Origin: Haloplanus sp. HW8-1
Lineage (GTDB): Archaea > Halobacteriota > Halobacteria > Halobacteriales > Haloferacaceae
Reading direction: 5' to 3'
Assembly (NCBI RefSeq): GCF_023703795.1
Contig: NZ_CP098520.1
Span: 124,001 to 188,000, forward strand
DNA length: 64,000 nucleotides
In this document: piece by piece, positions 8,197-18,136 of the stretch
Layout of the letters: the number at the start of each line of letters is the position of its first letter
Position numbering within the stretch: the first letter of the stretch is position 1
Notes under the pieces: generated by a model
The model's database searches: none
Told to the model about the DNA's origin: nothing
Seen by the model: the letters and a program-made list of their open reading frames with translations, nothing else
Translations under genes and position numbers: made by a program

Positions 8197-9618
8197 CTAT
8201 TGTGACATCACGAGTTCGAACCGCGCCCCGCCCTCAGACCCGTCTGTCATAGACACCGTCCACCCGTGAGCTTCTACGATCCGCTTCACGATGGTTAGTC
8301 CGAATCCGGTGCCGCCACTCGTCGAGGAATGGCCCGGTTCGAAAATCTCCTCGCGCCGATCTGCGGGGATCCCAGACCCATCGTCTTCGACGTAGATAGT
8401 GTCCTCATCGACACGTCCGACACGAACGGTCACGTCCGTGCCACCGTGTTCGATAGCGTTTCGGAACAGATTCTCGAACACGTGCCGTAATCGGTCGCGA
8501 TCGCCCTGGAAGGTCATCTTATCAGTTATTTCGAGGGTCGCCGCGTCTGTGTCTACCGTTCCCCAGCACTTCCCGACGAGATCGGTCAGACTGACCGACT
8601 CCGTTTCGTCTATCGTCTCGCCCTGCCGAGCGAGCGTCAACGTGTCCGCGATGATCGCCTCCATCCGGTCGAGCGCCCGCAGGAGTGGATCGAGGTGTTC
8701 GCTCTCCGTTTGTTCGTCGAGGATTGTTGCGCGGCCCTGTGCGACGTTGAGCGGATTGCGCAGGTCGTGGGAGATAACACTCGCAAACTCGTCGAGACGC
8801 TCTTTTTGACGGCGAAGCTGTCGTTCCCGTTCGACGCGGTCGGTGACGTTCCGGGTGATTCCCACGAGACGGGTTACGTCGCCGTCAGTGAGTACCGGCG
8901 CGAGATTCGTCTGCCAGATGCGTGCCTCCTCATCGATTTCTAACTCTTCCTGATACGAGATCGGCTCACGAGCCTTGACACACCGGTGATAGTTCGCTTC
9001 GAGTTCGGCTCCCGCTTGCTCACCAAATACATCGGGAGGTGTTTCTCCCCGCACCTCTTCGGTCGTGAGACCGGTTTGTTGCTCGTATGCCGGACTGAGA
9101 CGGTCGAACTCGAACGTAATGTCGTCGTCTGAAACGTTGACATCAACGAAGAAAATCGCATCCTCTGCATTGTTGAGGAGGGCCTCGTACTCTTCAGCCA
9201 GTTTGCGGAGTTCGCGTTCCTGTTCTTTCCGCTCAGTAATCTCCCGGCTGTTGAGTAGAATACCGTCGATGACATCGTCTTCGAGTCGATTCCGCATCGT
9301 AGCCTCGATCCAGCACCACGACCCGTCGGCGTGTTTGAATCGGACTTCGACGGTCCGGGGTTCGTCCGGGGTCTCAAGAACAGCTTCGACCGCCTCGGCG
9401 TTTTTCTCCCGGTCGTCGGGATGGACGTATTCGTAGCCAGAGTTCCCGGCTAATTCCTCGGGATCGTAGCCGAGCACTCGGGTGACCGCGGGGCTCACGT
9501 ATGTCATCGTTCCGTCAGTGTCGATGATCGTGGCGACGTCGCTCGACTCTTCGACGAGCATCCGATACCGATCCGCCTGATTCTCGATCCGTGTGTCCGA
9601 AGTCTCAGTGTCTTCCAT
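8197..9618 (-). CDS. PAS-PAS sensor histidine kinase
   Basis: 473 residues, no membrane segment, so cytosolic. PAS 1 is about residues 15-130, ending in the PAC motif REITERKEQ; PAS 2 is about 135-262 (FFVDVNVSDDDITFEF onward). HisKA lies near 265-330 with the phospho-acceptor in VISHDLRNPLNVAQG. HATPase_c is about 365-470 with N box FENLFRNAIEHGG, G1 DDGSGIP and G2 GGTGFGLTIVK. It is third in an operon with a KaiC-like ATPase and another kinase (3-nt gap). No cognate stand-alone response regulator is adjacent, so the phosphate acceptor is unknown. Confidence 0.93.
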   Translation of the reverse strand: MEDTETSDTRIENQADRYRMLVEESSDVATIIDTDGTMTYVSPAVTRVLGYDPEELAGNSGYEYVHPDDREKNAEAVEAVLETPDEPRTVEVRFKHADGSWCWIEATMRNRLEDDVIDGILLNSREITERKEQERELRKLAEEYEALLNNAEDAIFFVDVNVSDDDITFEFDRLSPAYEQQTGLTTEEVRGETPPDVFGEQAGAELEANYHRCVKAREPISYQEELEIDEEARIWQTNLAPVLTDGDVTRLVGITRNVTDRVERERQLRRQKERLDEFASVISHDLRNPLNVAQGRATILDEQTESEHLDPLLRALDRMEAIIADTLTLARQGETIDETESVSLTDLVGKCWGTVDTDAATLEITDKMTFQGDRDRLRHVFENLFRNAIEHGGTDVTVRVGRVDEDTIYVEDDGSGIPADRREEIFEPGHSSTSGGTGFGLTIVKRIVEAHGWTVSMTDGSEGGARFELVMSQ

Positions 9619-9621
9619 TGG

Positions 9622-11844
9622 TCAGTGGTGTTCGACGGGTGTTCCCCGAACGGATGAGTCGGCAGACACCCGGGGAAGGCTCAATACGACGCCTGTTCCA
9701 CGCGGTGAGTTATCCACGAATGTGACTTCGCCACCGTACAGCGAGACAGTCCAGTAGACGATCCAGAGCCCGAGTCCGATGCCGTGCTGGAGCGGCGTTT
9801 CCTCGCCCTGTTTGATCGTCTCCAGTTCTTGATCCGGAATGCCCGGTCCGTCATCCACAATTTCGATGTCGATCCACCGTTCAGACTGCTTTTCCCTGGA
9901 CGGTCTGGTGGTGACCGTCACCTCGGGTTCGGGTTGGTCGTTGTGGACGACAGCATTATCCAGCAGTTCCTTCACTGCCAGCTTCAACCGGCTATCTGCT
10001 CGAACGTAGAGTGGGTCAGAACCATCAAGATCGAATGAAGCGGTCGAATACTCTTCAGAAACGGTGGTGGCGATATCGCTAACTAACTCCGTCACATTGG
10101 TAGCAGTCTCAGCTGATACTTCTTTTTCGAACAATGAGCGCACAGTTTCGGCTTTGTCACCCAGCGACTCCATGGCATCCGATCGTCTTTCGATCGCCCG
10201 CACGTGCGCCTGCGATTCGTCATCGCCCAGCGATTCGCGGAGTAGTTCGGCCCGGCCCTGAATCACGTTCATCCCGTTCTTGAGGTTGTGGCGCAAGACG
10301 CGATTGAGCACGTCGAGTTGCTGTTTGCGCAACCGACGATTCGTCACGTCGGACTCGATCGTGACGAAGTGCGTGATCTCTCCGTCGTCGTTCGCTATGG
10401 GCGAGATCGTCTGGTCGACGTGATACAGCTCCCCGTTTTTGCGCTGATTGATGAGACTTGCATTCCACTGCTCGCCCGAAAGGATCGTCTGCCACATCCG
10501 ATCGTAGAACTCCTCGTCCTGTTTGCCTGATTTGATGATGCGGGGGGTTCGACCGACGGCTTCCTCACGAGTATAGCCGGTTCGGGCTTCGAATTTCGGA
10601 TTCACGTACTCGATAGTTCCTTCCCTGTCAGTGATGAAGACCGCATGTCCTGCGTTCTCGACGGCTTTTTTGAACAGCTGTAAGTCCATTTCGCGCTCTT
10701 TGCGCTCGGAGACGTCCTCCTGGAACCCGACGTAGTTCTCGACGGTTCCGGCGTCGTCTCTCACCGGCGCGATACTGACGCGGTTCCAGAACTGACTGCC
10801 GTCCTTCCGGTAGTTCCGGAGTTCCACGGACACCGGTTCGTCCTTCTCAACTGCCGTGCGCATTTCGGCGACGGGTTCCTCTCGAGTCGCCTCACCCTGG
10901 AGAAACCGACAGTTGCGCCCGAGCGATTCCGATTCAGAATACCCCGTCAGCGCTTCGAATCCCTCGTTTACGTAGATCATCGGGTTATCTTCTTGATCGG
11001 GATCAGTAATGGTGATCCCGACGGGCGCTTTGTCCATCGCCTGGGACTTCAGTTCGAGCTCTCGTGCGTACGCTTTCCGGTCTGTCACGTCGCGTGCAGA
11101 GAGGATTACCGGTGACTGGTCGGAATCCTCGAGCGTCGCGGCCGACACCTCCAACTGTCGCGTTTCTCCTTCCTTCGTCTGACACGTGAGGTCGTCGGTC
11201 GATCCCTGCCCCGCCTCCTGTACCTGCTGGAGAAAGGACCGAAACCGCTCTCGATCGTCGGCGTGGATCGTCTCAGTCGGGGATACAGAGAGCAATTCGT
11301 CGCGCGAATATCCCACGAGGTCACACGCTGCCGGATTACACTCGGTGATCTCGTCGCCAGATGGAGCAACAACGAAGATCGCGTCGTTCGTCGAATCGAA
11401 CAGCCGCTGAAATCGAATCTGCACGTCCTCGTAGCGCGTGGACAACTCCACCGACTGCTCACGCCTCGCCAACAAATTCCCCACACGACGAAACAGGGTC
11501 GTCCGGTCGACGGGTGCAGCCACCACTTCGTCAATGAGCGGTGGGCCGTCGCCGTTCTGCTCTGACGGCAGCGGGACCGTTCCCCTTGACCCTTCCTGTT
11601 GGATCAACAGTACGGGCGTGAAGGTCGGATGGGCCTCTTTTTTGTGCTCGCGTAACGCCTCGCGGTACGTCGGTACCATCTGTTCACCAACGAGATAACA
11701 ATCGACGGGCTGGAGGGTGTCATCGACGATGACGTCGTATCGGTCGTCGAGGAATTCTTCGAGCGCTTCCCGGTCGTTGTCCCCGTGAATAAAGAGTTGT
11801 ACCGTGTGTCGCTCACTCACTTCGCGACTCGACCGGTCGGTCAT
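9622..11844 (-). CDS. Multi-PAS histidine kinase with N-terminal receiver-like domain
   Basis: 740 residues, soluble. Residues 10-120 look like a degenerate receiver (YDVIVDDTLQPVDCYLVGEQ). Three PAS domains follow (about 145-260, 268-385, 390-505); the second contains a GRNCRFLQG motif, which is the flavin-binding signature of LOV-type PAS domains, so light or redox sensing through FMN is plausible. The HisKA-like helix carries VLRHNLKNGMNVIQG, the form common in haloarchaeal kinases, and the HATPase has VKELLDNAVVH, DDGPGIP and GIGLGLWIVYW. It overlaps the KaiC-like gene by 4 nt. Confidence 0.92.
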   Translation of the reverse strand: MTDRSSREVSERHTVQLFIHGDNDREALEEFLDDRYDVIVDDTLQPVDCYLVGEQMVPTYREALREHKKEAHPTFTPVLLIQQEGSRGTVPLPSEQNGDGPPLIDEVVAAPVDRTTLFRRVGNLLARREQSVELSTRYEDVQIRFQRLFDSTNDAIFVVAPSGDEITECNPAACDLVGYSRDELLSVSPTETIHADDRERFRSFLQQVQEAGQGSTDDLTCQTKEGETRQLEVSAATLEDSDQSPVILSARDVTDRKAYARELELKSQAMDKAPVGITITDPDQEDNPMIYVNEGFEALTGYSESESLGRNCRFLQGEATREEPVAEMRTAVEKDEPVSVELRNYRKDGSQFWNRVSIAPVRDDAGTVENYVGFQEDVSERKEREMDLQLFKKAVENAGHAVFITDREGTIEYVNPKFEARTGYTREEAVGRTPRIIKSGKQDEEFYDRMWQTILSGEQWNASLINQRKNGELYHVDQTISPIANDDGEITHFVTIESDVTNRRLRKQQLDVLNRVLRHNLKNGMNVIQGRAELLRESLGDDESQAHVRAIERRSDAMESLGDKAETVRSLFEKEVSAETATNVTELVSDIATTVSEEYSTASFDLDGSDPLYVRADSRLKLAVKELLDNAVVHNDQPEPEVTVTTRPSREKQSERWIDIEIVDDGPGIPDQELETIKQGEETPLQHGIGLGLWIVYWTVSLYGGEVTFVDNSPRGTGVVLSLPRVSADSSVRGTPVEHH

Positions 11845-13358
11845 GATTGGTCGGTTGTCTGGTGGTACTCGTCTGGAATGCGATGCGTTGAACTACCCTG
11901 CATGATCCCCCGAACGGTATCGAACGGTCCTTCGATAACCAGCCCCTCGCCGGACTCGATAGCAAACCGCTGGAACCGGCTGTCGAAATCCCCGAGCCGT
12001 TTTTTTACAACGCCGATCGCTCGGTCCAGTTCGCCGTCGACCTCCACATAAGTGAGAAACACGATGTTGTCCGCGATGTAGCTGGTGTTCGTACTCGTGG
12101 CTTCCGGGATGCCGGTGAGACGGTCCGCCTCGTCCGTGACGATGACCGCGATACCGCGATTTTTGAGTATCCGGGTGAGACCGTGCAGCCGGCGAACGAG
12201 TCGCTGATCGCTGCCCTGGAGTGAGATCTTGTAGCCCGAGAGCCCGTCGATGAACACCGCGTCCGGTGCGTGCTCGTCGACCTGGTCGAGGACGTGCTGA
12301 TCGAACTCCTCGGCGGAACGCACGAGCGGTTCGGTCTCTGTCAGCCCCAGTGATCCCTGCGTCCGCATCTCCGAGATCGGGAGTCCGAGGGTTTCCGAGC
12401 GATGGACGAACTGGTCGATCGACTCCTCGAAGAGGTATCCGAGCGCTGTCCCACCGTCTTCGACGATGCCCGAAAGTATCTGTGCGCCGGTGGTCGATTT
12501 GCCGATGCCGGTCGGACCGCTGATAAACGAAACGGTCCCGCGTTCGATTCCGCCACCGAGGAGACCGTCGAGGGATGCGTGTCCGGTAGAAACGAGTTCC
12601 GGATCGAACGTTCGGTTGTCGTGTTCCGGGATGGTCTGTGGGTAGACTTCGATCCCGTGCTCGCGGATTTCGAGTCCGTGGGTGCCGTCGACCTGTCCGA
12701 GGCCACGGTGTTTCGGGACCGCGATCCGGCGTTCATGCTCATCGAGGTACAGGTTGATGACGCCGTCGCTGAGCGATTCGAAATCGTCGTGCGTGCTCTC
12801 GCGAGTCCGTTCCCTGTCGAGTGTTCGCGTTGCGACTGTCGTCACCTGCCGGTCCCGGAGAAAGCGGATGAGCGATTGCAAGCGCTTCCGGTACTGGTAT
12901 TCGTCCCGTTCGACGTACTGGAGTTGTGTGATCGGGTCGATGAGAATCCGGGCCGGGTCGACCTCCTCGATTACGTGTTTGATATCCTGCGTGAATTGCT
13001 CGGATTCGACTTCGGTCGCCTCGACTAGGTTGTATGACTTGTCCTCGGCGAAAAAGTCCGTTCCGGGCCCGATGTCTAAAAACTCGGCGTCCCGAATGTC
13101 GACATCGAGCCGTGCTGCGTTGACGAGAATGTCGTGTCTGGACTCTTCGCCGTGGATGTAGACGACTGTCTCGTCGGCATCGAGTCCCGCTCGTAGGAAG
13201 TGCTGGCCGAGCAGGGACTTCCCCGTTCCTGAGGCGCCCTGGACGAGGTACGTACGGCCCCGGATATACCCTCCGTTGAGCAGTTCGTCCAGCTCGGGGA
13301 TACCCGACGCCACCAGCTTGATTTCTTCGGTCGCCGCATCGCGAGAGTGATCCGACAT
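11841..13358 (-). CDS. Double-domain KaiC/RadA-like ATPase
   Basis: 505 residues with two RecA-like KaiC domains. Domain 1 (about 15-235) has Walker A GASGTGKS and Walker B-like ARILIDPITQL; domain 2 (about 250-480) has GPTGIGKS and DAVFIDGLSGY. The family hydrolyses ATP and in haloarchaea is often fused or linked to sensor kinases as a signalling ATPase rather than a clock. First gene of an operon with two histidine kinases, its stop overlapping the next start by 4 nt (ATGA). The promoter should lie in the 95-nt gap 13359-13453. Confidence 0.9.
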   Translation of the reverse strand: MSDHSRDAATEEIKLVASGIPELDELLNGGYIRGRTYLVQGASGTGKSLLGQHFLRAGLDADETVVYIHGEESRHDILVNAARLDVDIRDAEFLDIGPGTDFFAEDKSYNLVEATEVESEQFTQDIKHVIEEVDPARILIDPITQLQYVERDEYQYRKRLQSLIRFLRDRQVTTVATRTLDRERTRESTHDDFESLSDGVINLYLDEHERRIAVPKHRGLGQVDGTHGLEIREHGIEVYPQTIPEHDNRTFDPELVSTGHASLDGLLGGGIERGTVSFISGPTGIGKSTTGAQILSGIVEDGGTALGYLFEESIDQFVHRSETLGLPISEMRTQGSLGLTETEPLVRSAEEFDQHVLDQVDEHAPDAVFIDGLSGYKISLQGSDQRLVRRLHGLTRILKNRGIAVIVTDEADRLTGIPEATSTNTSYIADNIVFLTYVEVDGELDRAIGVVKKRLGDFDSRFQRFAIESGEGLVIEGPFDTVRGIMQGSSTHRIPDEYHQTTDQS

Positions 13359-13453
13359 CGTGTATCATGTTTTGCCAACCGGCCCCGAGGGAGATAAGAC
13401 GACAGTCTAGATAACGGGATTCGGCGGAGAAGGTGTCTAAAAAATGGGTTCGC

Positions 13454-15259
13454 TCAATGTGCGGTTTCGACGCTGATAATCTCGAAGCGGACGCCGCCTG
13501 TCTGGCTGTCAGTCACGCGGATTTCCCAGCCGTGTGCCTCCACGATCTCCTTGACGATTGCGAGACCGAATCCAGTGCCATCGTCAGCGGTCGAATAGCC
13601 GGCCTCGAAAATATCGTCGCGTTCTTCGTCGGGGATTCCCGCTCCATCGTCCGCGACGTAGAACCCGTCAGCTATCTCCCCGACGGTCACCGTTATCTCA
13701 CCGCCTCCGTGGTTGACGGCGTTTCTAAAGAGATTCTCGAACAACTGCTGAAGTCGGCTCCGGTCAGCCGATATCGTCTGGTCTGTTTCGACAGCGAGCG
13801 TTGCGTCCGCACTCGGCGTCGTCTGCCAACACTCCTCGGCCAGTTCCGACAGGGTGACCGGTTCCGTCGTTCCGACTGCGTTCCCACTCTGGGCAAGTGC
13901 CAATAGATCATCGATGAGCGCCTGACAGCGATCGACCGCGTCACCCACTTCATCGAGGTGAGGGGAGTCACAATCGGCCTGTGCCAGTTCGAGGCGGCCC
14001 TGGGCAGTCATGAGCGGATTTCGGAGATCGTGGCTGACGATGCCTACGAAATCTTTGAGACGGGCGTTTTGCCGTTCAAGTTTCCGTGCACGCTCTTTGC
14101 GCTCTGTGATATCTCGGAGTGTCCCGACTGACCCGTCGAACTCGTCACCTTCGTAGGGAAGGACACCCATGTGATCCTCACAGACGATCGGGTCGCCGTC
14201 ACATGGCTGGATCGTCACTTCGAATTGTACCGTCTCCGGGCCGTCACTCGACAGCAACCGACCCAAGTGGTGTTCTGCCCGTTCGACGGCATCCTCGTCC
14301 TTGATGAGTGACGGCGTGCTTCCGAGAATGGTTTTCCGGTCGTAGCCGACCAACTCGACGAGTTCGTCGCTGACATATGTGAATCGCCCCTCCTCGTCGA
14401 GCACGTACACGGCGTCGGTCAACGCCTCGATGATCGTCTCGTGCTTTTCGAGTTCCTGCCGACGCTCCTTGCGGTCGGTGATATCGTGACCAGCTCCACG
14501 GAGTTTCGTTACCTTCCCACCGGATTCTACGACCGGAGTTATCGTCATCTCGATCAGACGCTCGTCGCCGTCCCCTGGCTGAAGTCGCCACGTGTTGTGC
14601 AGTTCCTCGCCCGTCTCGAAGGCCCTGGTGAGTGTTTGCTGAATGTCTTCGCGGTCGTCCGGATGGAACAGTGCTATCGCCTCCTCCAGAGAGATTTCGG
14701 CCTGGTCAGGGTGACCGATAATTCGCCGGGTGCCAGCCGTCAGCAGGACAGTCCCGCTCTCTCTGTCCAGTTCCCATCCACCGGTGTCGCCGGCAAACTC
14801 CGTCAGCCGGGTCAGTTGTCGCTGTCTGTCGACCCGCTGTGCCTCGCGTCGTGCCTGGACGGCATTGCGGATCCGGTTGGCCAAGAGTTCGTACCGCTCG
14901 GTGCCGGAGCCCTTCTGGAGATAGTCGGTAACGCCGGCAGAGATGGCGTCGCTGGCGATGGACTCGCTTCCCTTGCCGGTAAACAGGATGAATGGCAGGT
15001 CGGGATACCGCTCTCGGACAGCCTGCAAGAACTCGAACCCGTTCATGCCGGGCATGTTGTAATCCGAGACAACACAATCGGGCCGACGATCATCTATCCT
15101 CTCTAACCCACTGTCGGCGGTCGTCGCTGTCTCGACAGTGAACTGGTGGTCCTCTCGCTCGAGAAACATCGCGGTGAGGTCGGCGAAATCGGGTTCGTCA
15201 TCGACGTGAAGAACCTCCATCATTTCCTCCGTCTCAGTCAGGGCCCTTGCCTCACTCAT
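13454..15259 (-). CDS. Receiver-PAS-PAS hybrid histidine kinase
   Basis: 601 residues. The receiver domain (about 14-130) has DDE at its start, the phospho-acceptor Asp in VVSDYNMPGMNG, Thr in LFTGKG and the conserved Lys in YLQKGSG. Two PAS domains follow (about 140-265 and 268-385), then HisKA with IVSHDLRNPLMTAQG and HATPase (FENLFRNAVNHGG, DDGAGIP, DGTGFGLAIVK). Start overlaps the cheW stop by 4 nt. Having a CheW and a transducer in the same operon, but no CheA, is unusual and suggests either crosstalk with chromosomal CheA or a kinase that uses them differently. Confidence 0.92.
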   Translation of the reverse strand: MSEARALTETEEMMEVLHVDDEPDFADLTAMFLEREDHQFTVETATTADSGLERIDDRRPDCVVSDYNMPGMNGFEFLQAVRERYPDLPFILFTGKGSESIASDAISAGVTDYLQKGSGTERYELLANRIRNAVQARREAQRVDRQRQLTRLTEFAGDTGGWELDRESGTVLLTAGTRRIIGHPDQAEISLEEAIALFHPDDREDIQQTLTRAFETGEELHNTWRLQPGDGDERLIEMTITPVVESGGKVTKLRGAGHDITDRKERRQELEKHETIIEALTDAVYVLDEEGRFTYVSDELVELVGYDRKTILGSTPSLIKDEDAVERAEHHLGRLLSSDGPETVQFEVTIQPCDGDPIVCEDHMGVLPYEGDEFDGSVGTLRDITERKERARKLERQNARLKDFVGIVSHDLRNPLMTAQGRLELAQADCDSPHLDEVGDAVDRCQALIDDLLALAQSGNAVGTTEPVTLSELAEECWQTTPSADATLAVETDQTISADRSRLQQLFENLFRNAVNHGGGEITVTVGEIADGFYVADDGAGIPDEERDDIFEAGYSTADDGTGFGLAIVKEIVEAHGWEIRVTDSQTGGVRFEIISVETAH

Positions 15260-15681
15260 GTTTCAGCCGAGATAGTTTCCGGATCGATCCAGACGATGTG
15301 TCCATCCTCCCGGGCGATGAGGCCGTTGACCATCTCCTCATCGACTGCTTCGACAGAGTCAGGATCGATCGTCAGGATCCGGCGCACGTCCGTTACCGCC
15401 CAGCCGGAACGCTCGCCCGTCGTCATTTCGGTATCGAAGACGATCATCCTGTCCTGGCTGATCCCATTCTCTTCGTGGCTATCTGACAAGAGCCTGGCAC
15501 TCGGATCGATGACTCTCGTCGTCTCACCTCGGAGATCGATCGCCCCTTCGACGTGCGGGGGCGAATCCGGGATCGAAGTCACGTCTTTTTTCGAGCGACT
15601 CACGACCTCGGTGACGTACTCGATATCGATGCAGTACTGTTCCTCCCCGAGCGTGAACTCAAGGACCTGGTGTGATCCCAT
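15256..15681 (-). CDS. cheW: CheW-like coupling protein
   Basis: 141 residues covering a single CheW domain: EFTLGEEQYCIDIEYVTEVV at the start, an INLRG-equivalent EGAIDLRGETTRVID near residue 50, and a C-terminal strand pair. The family bridges chemoreceptors and CheA. It sits 4 nt downstream of the transducer gene and overlaps the receiver-kinase gene by 4 nt, so the three are one operon. A dedicated coupling protein for this one transducer is the natural reading. Confidence 0.92.
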   Translation of the reverse strand: MGSHQVLEFTLGEEQYCIDIEYVTEVVSRSKKDVTSIPDSPPHVEGAIDLRGETTRVIDPSARLLSDSHEENGISQDRMIVFDTEMTTGERSGWAVTDVRRILTIDPDSVEAVDEEMVNGLIAREDGHIVWIDPETISAET

Positions 15682-15685
15682 GGGT

Positions 15686-17923
15686 TCACATCTCCGCGTC
15701 GTGATCCGGCGTCCGGCCCGCAGTGTCCGACGCGTGGTGCCCGCCGTCAGCCGCGGCCGGCGATCCCGCTCTCGCCTCAGTTGCTCGACCGGTGCCCGAT
15801 CCGGTTTCGAAATCCGACACCTGGTCGTGCAGGTCTTCGGCGAGACCGGACAGTTGCTGGATATTCTCGGAGGCTTCGGACAGGGAAGCGGTCTGTTCTT
15901 CTGTCGCGGCAGAGACGTTGCTCGCCTCGGCTGCAGTCTGCTGACTGACGCTGGAGACCTCGTCGACCATGGAAACCACTTCCTCCGACGAGGCCGCCTG
16001 GTCGTCGGTGGCGTCGCTGATTTCCCGAATTCCGCTTTCGGCCTCTTGCACGGCGTTGGCGATCTCGTCGAACATCTCGATGGCGTCCTCGATCGTGTCA
16101 GACCCGCGTTGCACCTGATCGCTCATCTGCTGCATCCCCTCGACGGTATCCTCCGTCGTCCCCTGGACTTCTTCGATGCGCTGTTCGATGTCGGCAGTCG
16201 CCTCGGCAGCCTCCTCTGCCAGGGATTTGATCTCGTTTGCCACGACCCCGAATCCTTCACCTGCTTCGCCGGCACGGGCGGCCTCGATCGACGCGTTCAA
16301 CGCGAGCATGTTCGTCTGTTCGGCTATCTCAGTGATCATCTCGACCACCTCACCGATCTGGTCCATCTTCTCGTCGAGCGTTTCGACCTGCGTGGCTGCC
16401 TCGTCGGCCCGGGTTTCGATGGACTGGATCTCCTCGGTCGCCTCCGAGGCATACTGCCGCCCCGTCTCGCCACGCTCGACGGCCGTACTGGCAGTCGAAG
16501 TCACCTCTTCGGCCGAGGAAGCGATTTCCTCAACGGTCGCCGACATATCGTTCATTTCGCCGGCCACCTCTTGGAGGTTCTCGCTTTGCGTGTCCGCACC
16601 GCGTGAGATCTCTTCAACGGACTCCGCGACCTGTTCGCTGGCCTGTTCGATCTCCTCCGAACTGCCCGCTACTTCCTCGCTTGACGTCGCGACGTCGTCT
16701 GCGATCGCCTGAACGCGTTCGACGCTCGCATTCAGTTGTTCGATCCCGTCCGCAAGGTCGCTCAACGCAGTTCCAAACGCTCCCGGGTAGTCCGTGTCGA
16801 TGTCCTGGGCGAGCCGTCCGTCTCGCAGTCCCTGACTCGCGGTGGCGATCTCGTCGAAACTTCCCGAGACCGCCCCCATGCCGTCGTCGAAGGCGGTGAG
16901 GATCTCCCCGTAGTTGCCGGCGCGGTCGGTGTCGATGTCCTGCTCGAGATTACCGGTTTTCAGGTTCTGGCTGGCGGTGCGGATCTCTTCGAAACTGCTG
17001 ACCATTTCGGTAGCACCGTCGTCGAGGTTGGTCATGATGTCGCCGTAGGTGCCGGGGAAGTCGGTCCGGCGGTCCCGGGTCTCGAGGGCGTCGTCACCGG
17101 TTGCGAGGTTGGTGCTGAAGGTGTCGATTTCGTCGAAGGCACTGCGGAGATTGGCCTGCATTTGCTGGAATGCATCGCTCATACGGCCGAGTTCGTCGTC
17201 TTCGAGGTGGTCGTCGACTTCGGCGGTGAGGTCGCCTTCACTCATGGCTTGTGAGGCCTCGGAGAGTTGTTTGATCGGGGTGGTGATGCGGCTGGCGACG
17301 AAGAGGCCGATGAGGGTAGCCGCGACGAACGCTCCGACAGTCAGTCCGATAATCGTCATGTGGCTATTGTTCGTCGTCGTCGCCGCCGACGCGACTGACG
17401 CTTCCATTTTCGCGTCGGCGTCTTCCTCGAAGGCCGTGGTGTCTTCGTCGAGTTCAGTGTAGACGCTGTCTAGCTCGTCCATCTGCTGGTTTGCGCGCTC
17501 CTCGTCTCCCGCCTCCATCGCGGCGATGATTTCTTCGCCCTTGGTTTTCGCCTCTTCGTGTTCGGTTTTCATCTCCGAAAGCAACTGCTGTTGCTCCTCG
17601 GTGAGGTCGTCACGTTCTGCCAGCGTCGTGTACCACTCTTCGAAGTCTGCCTGGGAGGCACGGAATTCTTCGGCTGCCTCCATCTCGCCCGTTAACACTT
17701 CGTGCAGTGCCAGCCGCTCCGATTCGAGGTCGTACTTCATTTCCATCGCTGCGTCTGCCTCGGCGACGTCGTCGTGGACGACGGATTCGAGCTGGTTGTC
17801 CACAGTCGTGACACTCGTATATCCGACGAACCCTGTCACGGCCACGAGTACCGCCACGAGCACGAACGCCAGGATGAGCTTCGGCCGCAGGTCGAACCGA
17901 TCGATTGTCACCTTCTCTAGCAT
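15686..17923 (-). CDS. Membrane methyl-accepting transducer with repeated HAMP units
   Basis: 745 residues. TM1 about 14-34 ([20 protein letters not shown]), an extracellular helical region of about 150 residues rich in Glu/Gln (four-helix-bundle type ligand domain), TM2 about 190-212, then HAMP ([20 protein letters not shown]). Three successive cytosolic segments repeat a pattern of FP/AGxYGxI...DDG...SFxEIxTASQxLxxGxLxQDIDTD (about 275-400), consistent with poly-HAMP. The signalling tip is canonical ([20 protein letters not shown]) with Glu/Gln-rich methylation helices on each side. First gene of a transducer-cheW-kinase operon. Confidence 0.94.
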   Translation of the reverse strand: MLEKVTIDRFDLRPKLILAFVLVAVLVAVTGFVGYTSVTTVDNQLESVVHDDVAEADAAMEMKYDLESERLALHEVLTGEMEAAEEFRASQADFEEWYTTLAERDDLTEEQQQLLSEMKTEHEEAKTKGEEIIAAMEAGDEERANQQMDELDSVYTELDEDTTAFEEDADAKMEASVASAATTTNNSHMTIIGLTVGAFVAATLIGLFVASRITTPIKQLSEASQAMSEGDLTAEVDDHLEDDELGRMSDAFQQMQANLRSAFDEIDTFSTNLATGDDALETRDRRTDFPGTYGDIMTNLDDGATEMVSSFEEIRTASQNLKTGNLEQDIDTDRAGNYGEILTAFDDGMGAVSGSFDEIATASQGLRDGRLAQDIDTDYPGAFGTALSDLADGIEQLNASVERVQAIADDVATSSEEVAGSSEEIEQASEQVAESVEEISRGADTQSENLQEVAGEMNDMSATVEEIASSAEEVTSTASTAVERGETGRQYASEATEEIQSIETRADEAATQVETLDEKMDQIGEVVEMITEIAEQTNMLALNASIEAARAGEAGEGFGVVANEIKSLAEEAAEATADIEQRIEEVQGTTEDTVEGMQQMSDQVQRGSDTIEDAIEMFDEIANAVQEAESGIREISDATDDQAASSEEVVSMVDEVSSVSQQTAAEASNVSAATEEQTASLSEASENIQQLSGLAEDLHDQVSDFETGSGTGRATEARAGSPAAADGGHHASDTAGRTPDHDAEM

Positions 17924-18136
17924 GTGTCATCGTCTCTTGACTATCGCTATAATTAATGTCTCTAGATGACGGGATGAGTATCACACCTGAGAACCGACGA
18001 CGGTCTCGTTCGCCAACCTCTCCGTTCGAGCCGTTCCCGGGGGTCGCATCCGAGAACGCCTTCCGGACCGCGCTCCTGAGAGTATCCGGTTATCTAGATG
18101 AGGGACTTATGACCACATTTAGTCTACACTCACCCC

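Noticed and set aside
15146-16606. 486-codon plus-strand frame opposite the transducer/CheW genes
   Set aside because: Antisense shadow of conserved CheW and methyl-accepting domains on the minus strand.
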